A stretch of 64,000 nt of DNA from Motilimonas pumila (GCF_003596335.1 NZ_QZCH01000007.1:62001-126000); one strand, 5' to 3'. Numbered from the stretch's first letter, positions 36,752 to 46,831 are shown. Numbers and translations are program-made. The notes: a model not told the origin generated them from the sequence alone.

Positions 36752-39700
36752 TTAGTCAGACATTTCTTCGAGGTAGCGGTCTAAATCGGCTTCAGACAAG
36801 TCATCTAAGTGATGTAATAATTCACTGAACTCATGTTGCTGATCGATTTCGTGGGCAAAGGCGACCAAAGTCGGCGACTCAAATACTTGTTTAATCTCAA
36901 GCTCGATTTGCCAATTTTGGTTAACTTGAGCAATCAACCTTGTGGCCAATAAAGAGTGGCCACCAAGAGCAAAGAAGTCATCGTCCAAGCCGACTTGATC
37001 CAGCTCTAACAGCTGTGCCCATATTGCTGCTAATGCTTGTTGGGTAGGCGTGTTTGGCGCTTGATATTGATGTACACTTTGTTGAAGTTGTGGACTCGGT
37101 AAGGCGTTAACATCGAGTTTGCCGTTAAGGGTAAAAGGCAGTTCAGATAACACCACAAATGCGCTTGGCACCATGTAATCGGGCAGCTGTTGTGACAGGG
37201 CTTGCCGTGCTTGTTGACTCAGGGTATTTTGAGCGTCGGTTGGCGTTGGCACGATATAGGCGACCAATTTGCTTGGTGTGCCTTGGGCGATCACGGCGGC
37301 ATCTTCAATGATGGGGAGTGCTTGCAAGCAGGCTTGCACTTCACCAGGCTCCACCCGAAAGCCGCGTATTTGAACTTGTTGGTCCGCGCGGCCAAGAAAC
37401 TCCAGCTGACCATTGGCTAACCATCTCACCTTGTCACCGGTGCGATAAAGCCGCTGGTTTTGATGCTCCACAAAACGTTGCGCGGTCAGGCGAGGCTGTT
37501 GATGGTAGCCATGTGCCACGCCGGGCCCGCCAATGTAAAGCTCACCCACAGCGCCAATAGGTTGTGGCGTCATGGCGGCATTTAAAACCCATGCCTGATG
37601 ATTGGCCAGAGGTCGGCCGATACTTGGCGTATTGCCGACGCGAAGACCGGTTAATTCCACCTCTGTGACCACGTGAGTTTCAGTAGGACCATAATGGTTA
37701 TGGATCTTGACGCCTTGTTTCATTAGATCTGCCATAGCAGAGTTAATGCTGAAGGCTTCTCCGGCTAATACCACCTCGCGCAGTGCAGGCAGTTGCATTT
37801 GCTGCTGAGCCAAACTGTCCAACAGAAAACTGAACATTGCAGGCGCGCTGAATATGCGTTCAACTTGATGCGTTTGCAGGTAACTGATTAAGCCCTTGCC
37901 ATCTAGCTTGAGGGGGTCAGGCAATAACACTAAGGGACTGCCGGTAAACCAACTGGTGGCAATTTCCTGAATTGACACGTCAAACGCAATGGACGCCAAT
38001 TGCAACGTTGTTGCGGCCTGTTGCAAGCCTCGCTGATGCTGCACCAAGTGACTGATGGTTTGGTGGCTTTGAAGCACAGCTTTGGGTTTGCCTGTACTAC
38101 CAGATGTGTAAATCAGGTAAGCCGGATCCGCCATGCTCAATGTATTTTGCTTCGGCGGGGCCTCGCTATATGTTGATAAATCTTGCCAGTCTTGAGAAGT
38201 AAGGTGCACGCCTGGAACCGTTAAGTGATCGAGGCTGTTGTCACTGAGCGTAATGATGGCCTCACAATCTGCCAACATTAACGCTAATCGTTGCTGCGGC
38301 GCACTGACATCTAATGGTACATAAGCGGAGCCAGTTTTTAAGCTGGCTAAAATCGCGATGATAAGATCAGGTGAACGCGCCATCGCAATCGCAATGCGTT
38401 GATTTTTACCGGCACCATGGCTGATCAGCTTGTGAGCTAAACGATTGGCTTGTTGATTCAATTGATGCCATGTGAAACGTTGTTCAGCAAAGATCAGTGC
38501 TGTTTCATTGGCTTGGTGTATTGCCTGATGCTCTGCCAGTTGATGGATCAGCAGTGCTTGAGTCGTGAGGGTTTCTCCCTGAGCCATTTGCCTTAATTGT
38601 TGCGGGTCTCCCAGTACAATGTTGGCCAAAGGTTGGCTCGGATCTTGGCAAACGGCAGTAACAAGTTGCTCAAAGTGACGGCTTAGTTGCGAAATACTAC
38701 TGGCTTCAAACAAGTCTGTTGCGTATTCCCAATCAAGGCTTAAACCCTCTGCGGTTTCTACCATGTCTAGATTAAGGTCAAATTTTGCAAAAACGCTCTC
38801 ATGAGGCAGTACCTCAATTTTAATTCCTGGCAAGCTAGGTTGACTGGCTTGGTTATTTTGCAACGCCATCATCACCTGAAATAACGGCGCATGGCTTAAG
38901 CTACGTTCTGGTTGTAACTGGTCAACCAAATATTCAAATGGCAATTGGTGGTGCTCTAAAGCGGCCAAATGGGTCGACTTTGCTCTGGCAACTAACTGTT
39001 CAAAGTTGGGTTGGCCAGAAAGGTCATTTTTTAATACCAAGGTATTCACAAAAAAACCGACCAATTCAGCGATTTCGTGGCGGTCTCGGTTGGCTACCGG
39101 GGTGCCGAGAACAATTTGCTCGGCGCCTGAGTATCGCTGTAGTAAGCTCGAAAAAGCGGCTTGCAGTACCACAAATAAGGTGGTGTCTAATTGCCTTGCT
39201 AATTGATTAAGCTGTTGTGTGAGATGAGCCGAGAAACGTTGCTTGATGCGTGCGCCGGTATAACTTGCGACGTTTGGCCTGCGTTTATCGGTTGGAATGC
39301 AATGCAAAGGTGCTAAATCGGCGAGCTCTTGTTGCCAAAAATCGAACAGTTTAGCCAGTGTTTGTTGATCAAGCTCTTGGCGCTGCCAGTGAGCATAATC
39401 GGCGTACTGTATCGCTAGTTCAGGTATTTCTGGGGCGTGTTGCTGCGAATGGCCTTGGTATAAGGCGAGAATTTCTTTCTCAATAAGACTGCGCGACCAG
39501 CCGTCTGCGGCAATATGATGCATGGTCATAACTAACACGTATTCATCTTTGCACAAGTGAATTAAGCAAGCTCTGAGCATTAGATCTTTGCTTAAATCGA
39601 ACTCCGTTTGGCTCTCTTGGTCAATCTGTGCCTGTAAAGCTTGCGCTTGCGCTGCGGCGTCCAGCTGGGAAAGATCATGTTGTTGTAAAGCAAATGATTC

Positions 39701-42700
39701 CCCTTCTATAACTTGCTGGTTAACTTCACCATTAGCGTCAACCTGGTATACGGTTCGTAAAATATGATGGCGCAAAATAATGCCGCCAAGGGCTTGCTCT
39801 AGGGCCGCGACATTCAGGCTGCCTTGAAGTTTCAAAACAGAAGGTAGGTTATATTGCGCTTTAGCCGTTTCGATCTGATCAATCAGCCACAGTCGTTGCT
39901 GCGAGAAGGACAAAGGGGCTGGCAAGCTGTCGTTGTTACGACGGCTAATTGCAACAGAGCCAGTGCTGACGGTCTGTAGCTTTTCTTCAGCATTGTCAGC
40001 TTGGGCTCCGGTGGCCAGTGGACCGGCCAATAAAAAGGCCACAATCGCGTTCACGCTAGGATGTTTAAGCACTAAGGTTGCTGGCAGTTTTAAGCTCAAC
40101 GCTGCTTGTAAGCGATTCTTAAAATCCATTGACATGAGAGAGTTCAGACCATACTCAAACACATTACGGCCATTATCCACTTGCTCAGCAGACGCTAGGC
40201 CGATGACCTCTGCCAGTAAGCCTGCTACGGTAGTTTGTAACAGGGCTTTTTGATCCGCTTGAGGCGTTTGTTGCCATACGCTGATAAAATCTTGCTGCTC
40301 GGACTCGCTTGCTTGGTAAAAACGCGCAAACAAGGTCTTACCGGCGGGGTTAGGGAATTGTTGTAAGATTTTTTGCCAATCAAGCTCAAACACGCCGCCC
40401 TGAGCCACACCGTGACTTAAGAGTTGATCCATCGCTGCTAAGCCTTGAGCATTGCTAAGCGCAGCCATCCCTGCATCACTCATACGTTGAATATCATTAT
40501 CTGCTAGGTTTGCCGCCATGCCTGCGTCAGCCCATGGCCCCCAGTTAACACTTAAGGCTGCTAAGCCTAGGCTCTGACGATAATGACATAAGCTATCCAT
40601 AAACGTATTCGCGGCGGCGTAGTTACTTTGACCTGCCCAGCCTACAACCGCGGCGATGGAAGAAAAGCACACAAACACATCAAGTTGAAGGGGGAGGCTG
40701 GCCTGATGTAAGTTCCAACTACCGGTTACTTTAGGCTGTAGTACTTTGTCAAATTGAGCCTTGTTTTGACTTGCGATGGTGCCGTCAGCCAATACTCCGG
40801 CGGAATGAATAATGCCTTTAAGTGGGCACGTTGAACGATTGAACTCCTTAATAACCGCTTCAATTTGTGGGTAGTCTGATACATCGGCTTGGCGCCAAGA
40901 TACTTGGCAGCCCATTGCCTGCGCTTTTGCTATGGCGATTAACGCTTGCTCGCTTGGCGCTCGGCGGCCGATCAAAACAATGTGTCCGGCGCCTTGCTGC
41001 GCTAGCCAATCGAGAATGGTTAAACCCAGCCCGCCAAGCCCACCGGTTACCATATAACAGGCGTCACTGCGAATGTAATCGGGGTTGATACCGTGACAAA
41101 CGGGAACTTGTAAAGTGCTGATGGGCAGTTGTAATAACTCCCCGGCGCCCTGTTGCCAATAACGGGAGAGTTGATTGACGGATTGGATAGACGCAGGTGC
41201 TATCAATGCATCATATTGCCCCGATTGGTGGCATAGCTGGATTAAGCCTTGCTCATTGATTGGCTGGTGTTGCCAGCTTGCGGGACTTAAATGACGTACT
41301 GTAATTTGTCGTTCGATAAGACCTTGCTGGGTTTTGGGCGCTAATACTAAGTCGCGATTGAGGTTTAAGAACGTTCCGAGTACGCCAAGCTGAGATAAGG
41401 CTTTGTCAATAAACTGGCCTGTTAAATCACTGACCAGTATTTGATATTCGGCATCGGTGACCGTGGCAAAGGCAAAGCTTTGTTGACTGAACACTTGAGC
41501 CACCCCGGCGGCTAACAGCTGACTTTGGTTGGCGGTATTTTGTACCGTGGCGACAACGGGGATCTTGCGGCTAAGGGCGACTTGAACAAAAGCCATGTTG
41601 GGTAAACAATCTGCATTTTGTACCAGAATAGGTTGCTGCTTATTTGCTTGTGACAAGGCTTCAGCGGCAAATGCAAGACTGGACAAATGCAGTTGGCGCA
41701 AAGCCTCAGTGTTAACGTTTTGCTGGCTTAGGTTGATGACATGCTGAGCGTCAACCAGGATTTCGCCGGCGATGCCTTGTTGCTGGATAAGTAACACTTC
41801 ATCGCCAATATCAAAGCCTGTCACACTACTACCGGTCGCGCAAACTTCAGCCCAAACATCACAAAGGCCTTGTAATTGACTCGATGCGCCACCGGCTTGA
41901 CTGAAACAGGTATTGATTTGCACCGCCTTTAGCTTCAGCTGGTTTGCCGTTGGCATAGGCAGGGTTTGTTGAACCGCGGTTACTTCGCCATTATGTGTTT
42001 TCAATGCAAAATGGTGTTGTGCTTGCTTTTCGGTTGGCTGGTGGGCTTGCTGGCTTAAGTGTTGTGAAGTGGCACTGACAAGCTGGTGGTAATAGCGTTG
42101 TGCTTTTTCTGAGTGATGACGCAGAGCCACTTCTTGCTGATAATCAGCGCGTAAGAGTTCCTCTATGACAGGGTCAGACGACAAGGTCAGCGCATGATCG
42201 ATATCGATTAAGCGAGTCTGATATGCTGGGTATTCAGCAGCGAAGACGCGGCCAAAACCCCACAATGGTGTCTGCCACAATTGTAATGGTTCACTGTCTT
42301 GGTAGTGGTCCGCGCTCACTCGCTGGCTGGCTAAGGTGATAAAACAGACTTGATTTAGCTTCTGCCAGCCGACCTGTTCGATGGCTTGTGTCAGTGCCAT
42401 TGGTAAAACCGCGCTTGAATGACATGCTTGCTGCATTTGTTCGCCGTTAAGCGATGTTATCCCATTGGCCAAGGTGTGTTGGGGTAAATAAATCAGTGAA
42501 TCTGCGTCAGTAAAGGGCGCCAATGCTTGGCTCAAATCTGCCGCAGTGTAATCAGCACTATGGTCAATTGCCAGGTAATCACAAGTTTGGTTTGCGGCCA
42601 GTAGTGCTTGTTGAAGCTTAATGCCTTGCTGTTCAAGCCCGACAATTAGCCAGTGTTTCTTTTCACTGTTTGGTGCAAGCTCTGTGCTTGTTTTATCCTT

Positions 42701-45700
42701 TTGCCATTCAAACATGTATTCAATGGGTAATGCATTAGCGTGTTCAATCTGGGTTTTACTGGCAACGAGTTCAACGCCTAATACCTCCACTGTGACTTGG
42801 CCGTCAGGGTCGCAAATGATGATATCGCCACGAATATGCTCGTTGTCTTTGAACAGTGTATTGAGAAAAGCATACCCTTGCGCCTGCGGCTTTTTATGTA
42901 AAACCAATTGTTTAATAGCAACGGGTAAAAAGCCTGAATCGATAGTGGCAAAGAGACTTTGAAAAGCGGCGTCTAAAATACTGGGGTGCAAATGGTATTG
43001 GCTAAGATTTGCAGCCAACTTAGCCCCTAGCTGGTAAGCAATTAATGACTGCTGATCACTGTGCTGGGCCCACTGCACGCCTTGAAAGCTTTCTTGGTAG
43101 GTCAAGCCAAGTTGATGACAGTGTTGGTAAAACGCCGTTTGTTCAAGGCGTTTAGGAAGCCCTTGCTTTAAAGCAGAAATATCCAGTTGCGTTTTTTGTG
43201 GGGCGGGGGGCAGCTCACTAATAGTTCCTGCACTGTATCTTTGCCACTGTCCAGACTCGCTGTTGAGTGCTGTTACACTAAAATCCCCTGTTTGGCTGTC
43301 AAACTGGGTTTCTATGGTGTGGCTTTCTGCAATGAAAAAGGCACGTTCGAATCGAATGTTTTCCAAGCTAAGCTGAGAGTTTTCGCTGGTTTCACAGGCT
43401 AACGCCAGTGCCATCTCAATGTAAGCGGCCCCCGGATAAACGACTTCAGATTCAACTTGGTGGTCGCCAATATAAGTAAGGTCTTGCAATTCAAACTGTT
43501 TTTGCCAAATGGCTGACGTTGATTTTAAGCGACAACCAAGTAACGGGTGTTGTTCCTCTTCAAAGCCATTTTGACTTCGGATGTTTTTGATCCGCGTTTG
43601 CTGCACTTCCACTGACTCATGCCAGTAGCTTTGATGTTGCCATGGGTAATTCGGCAGGTCGATAAACTGTCCTTGTTGCGGATAAAGCTGCTGCCAATTA
43701 AGCGCTATCCCACCACAGTGCAACTGAGCCAGGCTTTGTTGTAGCATCAGGTTATCGTCTTGCTTTCGCTGCATGGTCGTCACTACAAGGCTGTCATCCA
43801 AATCCACAAGATTATTTTTAATCGAGCTGGCTAATGCTGCGTGTGGTGCGATTTCTAAAAATACTTGATAACCATCCGCTACCATACTTTCTATGGCGGC
43901 TTGAAAGTACACGGGCTCTCGCACATTATCTGGCCAATATTCGGCATTCCAAGCTTCAGTCGTGGCTTGTTTGCCTGTTACAGTGGAGTAAATAGGAATG
44001 CTTGGAGTGGCGACTTTTAGACCTGCCAGGTTGGCTATCAGCGGCGCTTTAAGTTTGTCCATCACTGGGCTGTGGTAGGGAACGGCCACTTTCAACATTC
44101 TGGCGAAAATACCTTGTTCGTCCAGTTGTTGCGCTATGTGAGTCAAAGCTTGCTCGTCACCTGACAGAGTTATGGCTTGTTCGCTATTGATGGCGCCAAT
44201 TGACACCTTGTCTTCAATGCCTGCTAAGTAGGGGGCGAGAGCAGTTTTGCTCAGTGCTACAGCCAACATCTTACCTTCACCTTCGGTGGTGGCTTGCAGT
44301 TGACTACGTTGATAAATTACCCGAATGGCCGAGTCGAAATCCAGAGCGCCAGCGATATAACTGGCAGCCACTTCACCTGCACTGTGTCCAACAATGGCTG
44401 CGGGCTTGACATGCCAACTCTTTAATAACGCAGCAATAGCAACTTGTGTTGCGAAAATAGCCGGCTGGGCAATGTCGGTTTGATGGATTAAATGCTCGTC
44501 GTCACTGTGATAAATTTTGTCTGTTAAGGACCAACCAGTATAACGGGCTAAAGCCTGATCGCATTGGTCCATGGCTTCTCGAAATACCGGCTCTTGTTGA
44601 TATAAGCTTTTTCCCATCGCCGGCCAAGTGGTGCCCATGCCTGAAAATACAAACGCAATTTTTTGATTGCTGTTAGACAGAGCTTTACCTTGGCATGTAC
44701 TTGGGTGGTTATCGCCTTCGATAAATGCCTGTAGCCCTTGGCATAACTGCGCGATATTGTGTCCGGATACTGTCATCCGAAAGGCATGGTGGTCTCGTTT
44801 AGTGCTGGCGCTATAACATATATCGTGAAGGGGCTTGGCCGTACTCTCTGCGCTGTCATCGCTAAGGGCAGAAAGCATATCAAGGTATTTTTTTGCTAGT
44901 TGTTTAAGGGCGCTGGGTGACTTTGCACTCAGGGGTAAGAGCTTTAATAAGCTATTGATAACCGGTTGTTGATCTTTGGCCCGATTTTGCGCCTGCGGAG
45001 TGTGTTGCAGCACTACGTTGGCATTCGTACCACCAAAACCAAATGAGTTAACCACGGCATTTCTTGTGCCGCCATCTGTTTCAGGCCAAGGTTGCTCAGT
45101 GGCAGCTATTTCCAGATTCAGTTTTTCTAAATCTATTTTTGGGTTGGTGTTGTGATAGTGGATATTTTGTGGGATCACCCCATGCTGCATGGCTTTAACG
45201 GTTTTAATCAAGCCCGCCATACCGGCTGCTGCTTCGGTGTGGCCAATGTTACTTTTGACAGAGCCTATGACACATTTGGCCTGTTGCTCGGGTCTTGGAC
45301 CAAAAAGCGCGCCCAAGGCATTTACTTCAATTGGATCGCCTACGGCAGTGCCGGTGCCATGGGCTTCTGCATATTGAACGTCTTGAGGTGAAATTTTCGC
45401 CTGTTGTAAGGTTTTTTCGAGCAGTTTCTTTTGCGAGTCGCCGTTTGGCACTGTGATCCCGACGGTTTGTCCATCTTGGTTGACACCAGTGGCTTTAATA
45501 ACTGCAAGAATGTTATCGCCTGCGGCGACAGCATCGGATAATTTTTTGACCAGTACGAGGCCTGCTCCTTCACTGCGCACATAGCCATTCGCTGCCGCAT
45601 CAAAGCTCTGGCATTTGGTATCGGGCGAGAGCATCGACGCTTTACAGATAGACATGGTCAGCTCAGGGCGTAATAGGATATTGACCCCGCCTGCGATAGC

Positions 45701-46342
45701 CATTTTACTGTCTCCGCTATGAATGGCTTTACAAGCCATATCAAGGGCAACTAATGAAGATGAACATGCGGTATCCAGAGTGACGCTGGGGCCAATTAAG
45801 TCGTAGCAATATGAGATCCGGTTAGCCGTTAATGTCATGGAAGGCCCCGTCGCCGAGTGGCTGCTCATCATTCCCTTTGCGCTTGAGTCGAGCTGAATTT
45901 GCTCATAGTCATGCATGAATTGGCCAATATACACAGCGGTATCTGAGCCCTTAAGCTGACTGCCTGCGATCCCTGCATTTTCAAATAGCTCTTCGGTGAG
46001 CTCTAGCAACCAGCGATGTTGGGGATCAATATGGGGCGCTTCTTTTGGCGTAATATTGAAAAATTGTGGATCAAACTTATCAATGTTTTGTAGGAAACCA
46101 CCGCGGTTAACGTACATTTTGTTGGCTTTATCTTTGTCACTGTCGAACCAAGCCTGGGTGTCCCAACGATCATTTGGGACATCAATGATGCCGTCTCCCG
46201 CGTTTAAAAGAAATTGCCAAAAGGCTTGAGGGGAGTCGATATTGCCAGGGTAACGACAGGATAAACTTATAATGGCAATGTCGTTTTCTTTGTCCGTTGC
46301 GTAACTCGTTGGCGCAGTGTTTTGAATGTCTGAAACGTTCAT
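36752..46342 (-). CDS. Hybrid PKS-NRPS: KS-AT-DH-(degenerate ER)-KR-ACP-C-A-T
   Basis: A megasynthase of about 3196 residues. KS 15-440 (DTACSSS, EAHGTGT, NIGHTEAAAG); AT 560-880 (GHSAGE, VPYHSP); DH 925-1190 (HQVESEVVYP with catalytic His, and SILDAAFQ); KR structural half 1215-1435 (PLWGFGRVFA). An ER-like domain at 1440-1670 lacks a recognisable NADPH glycine motif. The KR catalytic half is at 1755-1940 (GGLGGLGL, SAGVLADG, and the serine and tyrosine of SSIAAVVGWAGQSNYAAAN); ACP Ser about 2067 (YGLNSLMSM); C 2130-2560 (HHIAADGWS); A 2590-3070; T about 3127 (LGGHSLLA). The A code DVQFVAHVVK resembles Pro. The acidic C-terminal tail (DDLSEADLDRYLEEMSD) could dock with the NRPS N-terminus. 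GGAA precedes the ATG at 46342; an upstream ATG at 46399 is in frame. No loading module is seen. Confidence 0.94.
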   Translation of the reverse strand: MNVSDIQNTAPTSYATDKENDIAIISLSCRYPGNIDSPQAFWQFLLNAGDGIIDVPNDRWDTQAWFDSDKDKANKMYVNRGGFLQNIDKFDPQFFNITPKEAPHIDPQHRWLLELTEELFENAGIAGSQLKGSDTAVYIGQFMHDYEQIQLDSSAKGMMSSHSATGPSMTLTANRISYCYDLIGPSVTLDTACSSSLVALDMACKAIHSGDSKMAIAGGVNILLRPELTMSICKASMLSPDTKCQSFDAAANGYVRSEGAGLVLVKKLSDAVAAGDNILAVIKATGVNQDGQTVGITVPNGDSQKKLLEKTLQQAKISPQDVQYAEAHGTGTAVGDPIEVNALGALFGPRPEQQAKCVIGSVKSNIGHTEAAAGMAGLIKTVKAMQHGVIPQNIHYHNTNPKIDLEKLNLEIAATEQPWPETDGGTRNAVVNSFGFGGTNANVVLQHTPQAQNRAKDQQPVINSLLKLLPLSAKSPSALKQLAKKYLDMLSALSDDSAESTAKPLHDICYSASTKRDHHAFRMTVSGHNIAQLCQGLQAFIEGDNHPSTCQGKALSNSNQKIAFVFSGMGTTWPAMGKSLYQQEPVFREAMDQCDQALARYTGWSLTDKIYHSDDEHLIHQTDIAQPAIFATQVAIAALLKSWHVKPAAIVGHSAGEVAASYIAGALDFDSAIRVIYQRSQLQATTEGEGKMLAVALSKTALAPYLAGIEDKVSIGAINSEQAITLSGDEQALTHIAQQLDEQGIFARMLKVAVPYHSPVMDKLKAPLIANLAGLKVATPSIPIYSTVTGKQATTEAWNAEYWPDNVREPVYFQAAIESMVADGYQVFLEIAPHAALASSIKNNLVDLDDSLVVTTMQRKQDDNLMLQQSLAQLHCGGIALNWQQLYPQQGQFIDLPNYPWQHQSYWHESVEVQQTRIKNIRSQNGFEEEQHPLLGCRLKSTSAIWQKQFELQDLTYIGDHQVESEVVYPGAAYIEMALALACETSENSQLSLENIRFERAFFIAESHTIETQFDSQTGDFSVTALNSESGQWQRYSAGTISELPPAPQKTQLDISALKQGLPKRLEQTAFYQHCHQLGLTYQESFQGVQWAQHSDQQSLIAYQLGAKLAANLSQYHLHPSILDAAFQSLFATIDSGFLPVAIKQLVLHKKPQAQGYAFLNTLFKDNEHIRGDIIICDPDGQVTVEVLGVELVASKTQIEHANALPIEYMFEWQKDKTSTELAPNSEKKHWLIVGLEQQGIKLQQALLAANQTCDYLAIDHSADYTAADLSQALAPFTDADSLIYLPQHTLANGITSLNGEQMQQACHSSAVLPMALTQAIEQVGWQKLNQVCFITLASQRVSADHYQDSEPLQLWQTPLWGFGRVFAAEYPAYQTRLIDIDHALTLSSDPVIEELLRADYQQEVALRHHSEKAQRYYHQLVSATSQHLSQQAHQPTEKQAQHHFALKTHNGEVTAVQQTLPMPTANQLKLKAVQINTCFSQAGGASSQLQGLCDVWAEVCATGSSVTGFDIGDEVLLIQQQGIAGEILVDAQHVINLSQQNVNTEALRQLHLSSLAFAAEALSQANKQQPILVQNADCLPNMAFVQVALSRKIPVVATVQNTANQSQLLAAGVAQVFSQQSFAFATVTDAEYQILVSDLTGQFIDKALSQLGVLGTFLNLNRDLVLAPKTQQGLIERQITVRHLSPASWQHQPINEQGLIQLCHQSGQYDALIAPASIQSVNQLSRYWQQGAGELLQLPISTLQVPVCHGINPDYIRSDACYMVTGGLGGLGLTILDWLAQQGAGHIVLIGRRAPSEQALIAIAKAQAMGCQVSWRQADVSDYPQIEAVIKEFNRSTCPLKGIIHSAGVLADGTIASQNKAQFDKVLQPKVTGSWNLHQASLPLQLDVFVCFSSIAAVVGWAGQSNYAAANTFMDSLCHYRQSLGLAALSVNWGPWADAGMAANLADNDIQRMSDAGMAALSNAQGLAAMDQLLSHGVAQGGVFELDWQKILQQFPNPAGKTLFARFYQASESEQQDFISVWQQTPQADQKALLQTTVAGLLAEVIGLASAEQVDNGRNVFEYGLNSLMSMDFKNRLQAALSLKLPATLVLKHPSVNAIVAFLLAGPLATGAQADNAEEKLQTVSTGSVAISRRNNDSLPAPLSFSQQRLWLIDQIETAKAQYNLPSVLKLQGSLNVAALEQALGGIILRHHILRTVYQVDANGEVNQQVIEGESFALQQHDLSQLDAAAQAQALQAQIDQESQTEFDLSKDLMLRACLIHLCKDEYVLVMTMHHIAADGWSRSLIEKEILALYQGHSQQHAPEIPELAIQYADYAHWQRQELDQQTLAKLFDFWQQELADLAPLHCIPTDKRRPNVASYTGARIKQRFSAHLTQQLNQLARQLDTTLFVVLQAAFSSLLQRYSGAEQIVLGTPVANRDRHEIAELVGFFVNTLVLKNDLSGQPNFEQLVARAKSTHLAALEHHQLPFEYLVDQLQPERSLSHAPLFQVMMALQNNQASQPSLPGIKIEVLPHESVFAKFDLNLDMVETAEGLSLDWEYATDLFEASSISQLSRHFEQLVTAVCQDPSQPLANIVLGDPQQLRQMAQGETLTTQALLIHQLAEHQAIHQANETALIFAEQRFTWHQLNQQANRLAHKLISHGAGKNQRIAIAMARSPDLIIAILASLKTGSAYVPLDVSAPQQRLALMLADCEAIITLSDNSLDHLTVPGVHLTSQDWQDLSTYSEAPPKQNTLSMADPAYLIYTSGSTGKPKAVLQSHQTISHLVQHQRGLQQAATTLQLASIAFDVSIQEIATSWFTGSPLVLLPDPLKLDGKGLISYLQTHQVERIFSAPAMFSFLLDSLAQQQMQLPALREVVLAGEAFSINSAMADLMKQGVKIHNHYGPTETHVVTEVELTGLRVGNTPSIGRPLANHQAWVLNAAMTPQPIGAVGELYIGGPGVAHGYHQQPRLTAQRFVEHQNQRLYRTGDKVRWLANGQLEFLGRADQQVQIRGFRVEPGEVQACLQALPIIEDAAVIAQGTPSKLVAYIVPTPTDAQNTLSQQARQALSQQLPDYMVPSAFVVLSELPFTLNGKLDVNALPSPQLQQSVHQYQAPNTPTQQALAAIWAQLLELDQVGLDDDFFALGGHSLLATRLIAQVNQNWQIELEIKQVFESPTLVAFAHEIDQQHEFSELLHHLDDLSEADLDRYLEEMSD

Positions 46343-46563
46343 GACTATTTCCGTAGTAATAAATACTTGATGGCTTACAACTGTTATTCGTTGTTTCAAT
46401 CAACAAGTTTAAAAACTCATAAACTGGCTTAAACGGCCACGTTTAGAGCATGAATACTATTTGGAATAGGCGAATTAAAGGTGTTGAAAAAATACCGCAG
46501 CTTGCAAATCGCAAACTATTTTTAGACACATCGCTATCCTTAGCTTCTCATCTAAAATAACGC

Positions 46564-46578
46564 TGACGTACTACGTCA
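46564..46578. promoter_or_regulatory. Operator-like palindrome TGACGTA-C-TACGTCA
   Basis: Perfect 7-bp arms around a single base, 222-236 bases before the PKS-NRPS start. The compact symmetry fits a dimeric regulator site. It could be the LysR target, but no binding evidence exists. Confidence 0.4.
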
Positions 46579-46805
46579 TCTAATCAACATTATTATTAAT
46601 TAATGGAGCTCAGCGATGTTAAAACAACAAAATGTCGCTTTCAATGTCACCTAGGTGACGATTTTTTGAACAAGGATTTACTTAGGTTTAAGAGGGTTTT
46701 AATGGGTTTAACTATAAGGCTGCATGTTATTAGTGGCTTTTTATGCTTATTTACGGGTCTATTGCAGGGCTATGTGTTTCAATGGTGTTTTTTACATTTT
46801 GTTTA

Positions 46806-46831
46806 TATCGACAATAACAATATTATCGATA
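46806..46831. promoter_or_regulatory. Imperfect 26-bp AT-rich palindrome
   Basis: TATCGA and TCGATA ends flank a nearly symmetric AT-rich centre; ten of thirteen positions per half match. It lies 50 bases before the possible small peptide ORF. Confidence 0.3.

Larger units (their letters stand above)
22559..46342 (-). other. Hybrid PKS-NRPS biosynthetic gene cluster
   Basis: Six minus-strand genes in series, in transcription order: PKS-NRPS, NRPS, secreted CBM/CxxCH protein, MFS exporter, type II thioesterase, LysR regulator. Gaps are 30-134 bases, so a single long transcript from about 46.4 kb is plausible. Hairpins between the first genes may set relative expression. The flanking genes are conserved core genes, so the cluster looks like an insertion. 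No phosphopantetheinyl transferase, starter-activating ligase or cis-thioesterase is present in the window; these must be supplied elsewhere or be unnecessary. Confidence 0.9.

Noticed and set aside
46564..46578. CRP, FNR or LuxR box
   Set aside because: The arms TGACGTA/TACGTCA with a one-base centre do not fit the spacing or bases of those consensus sites.
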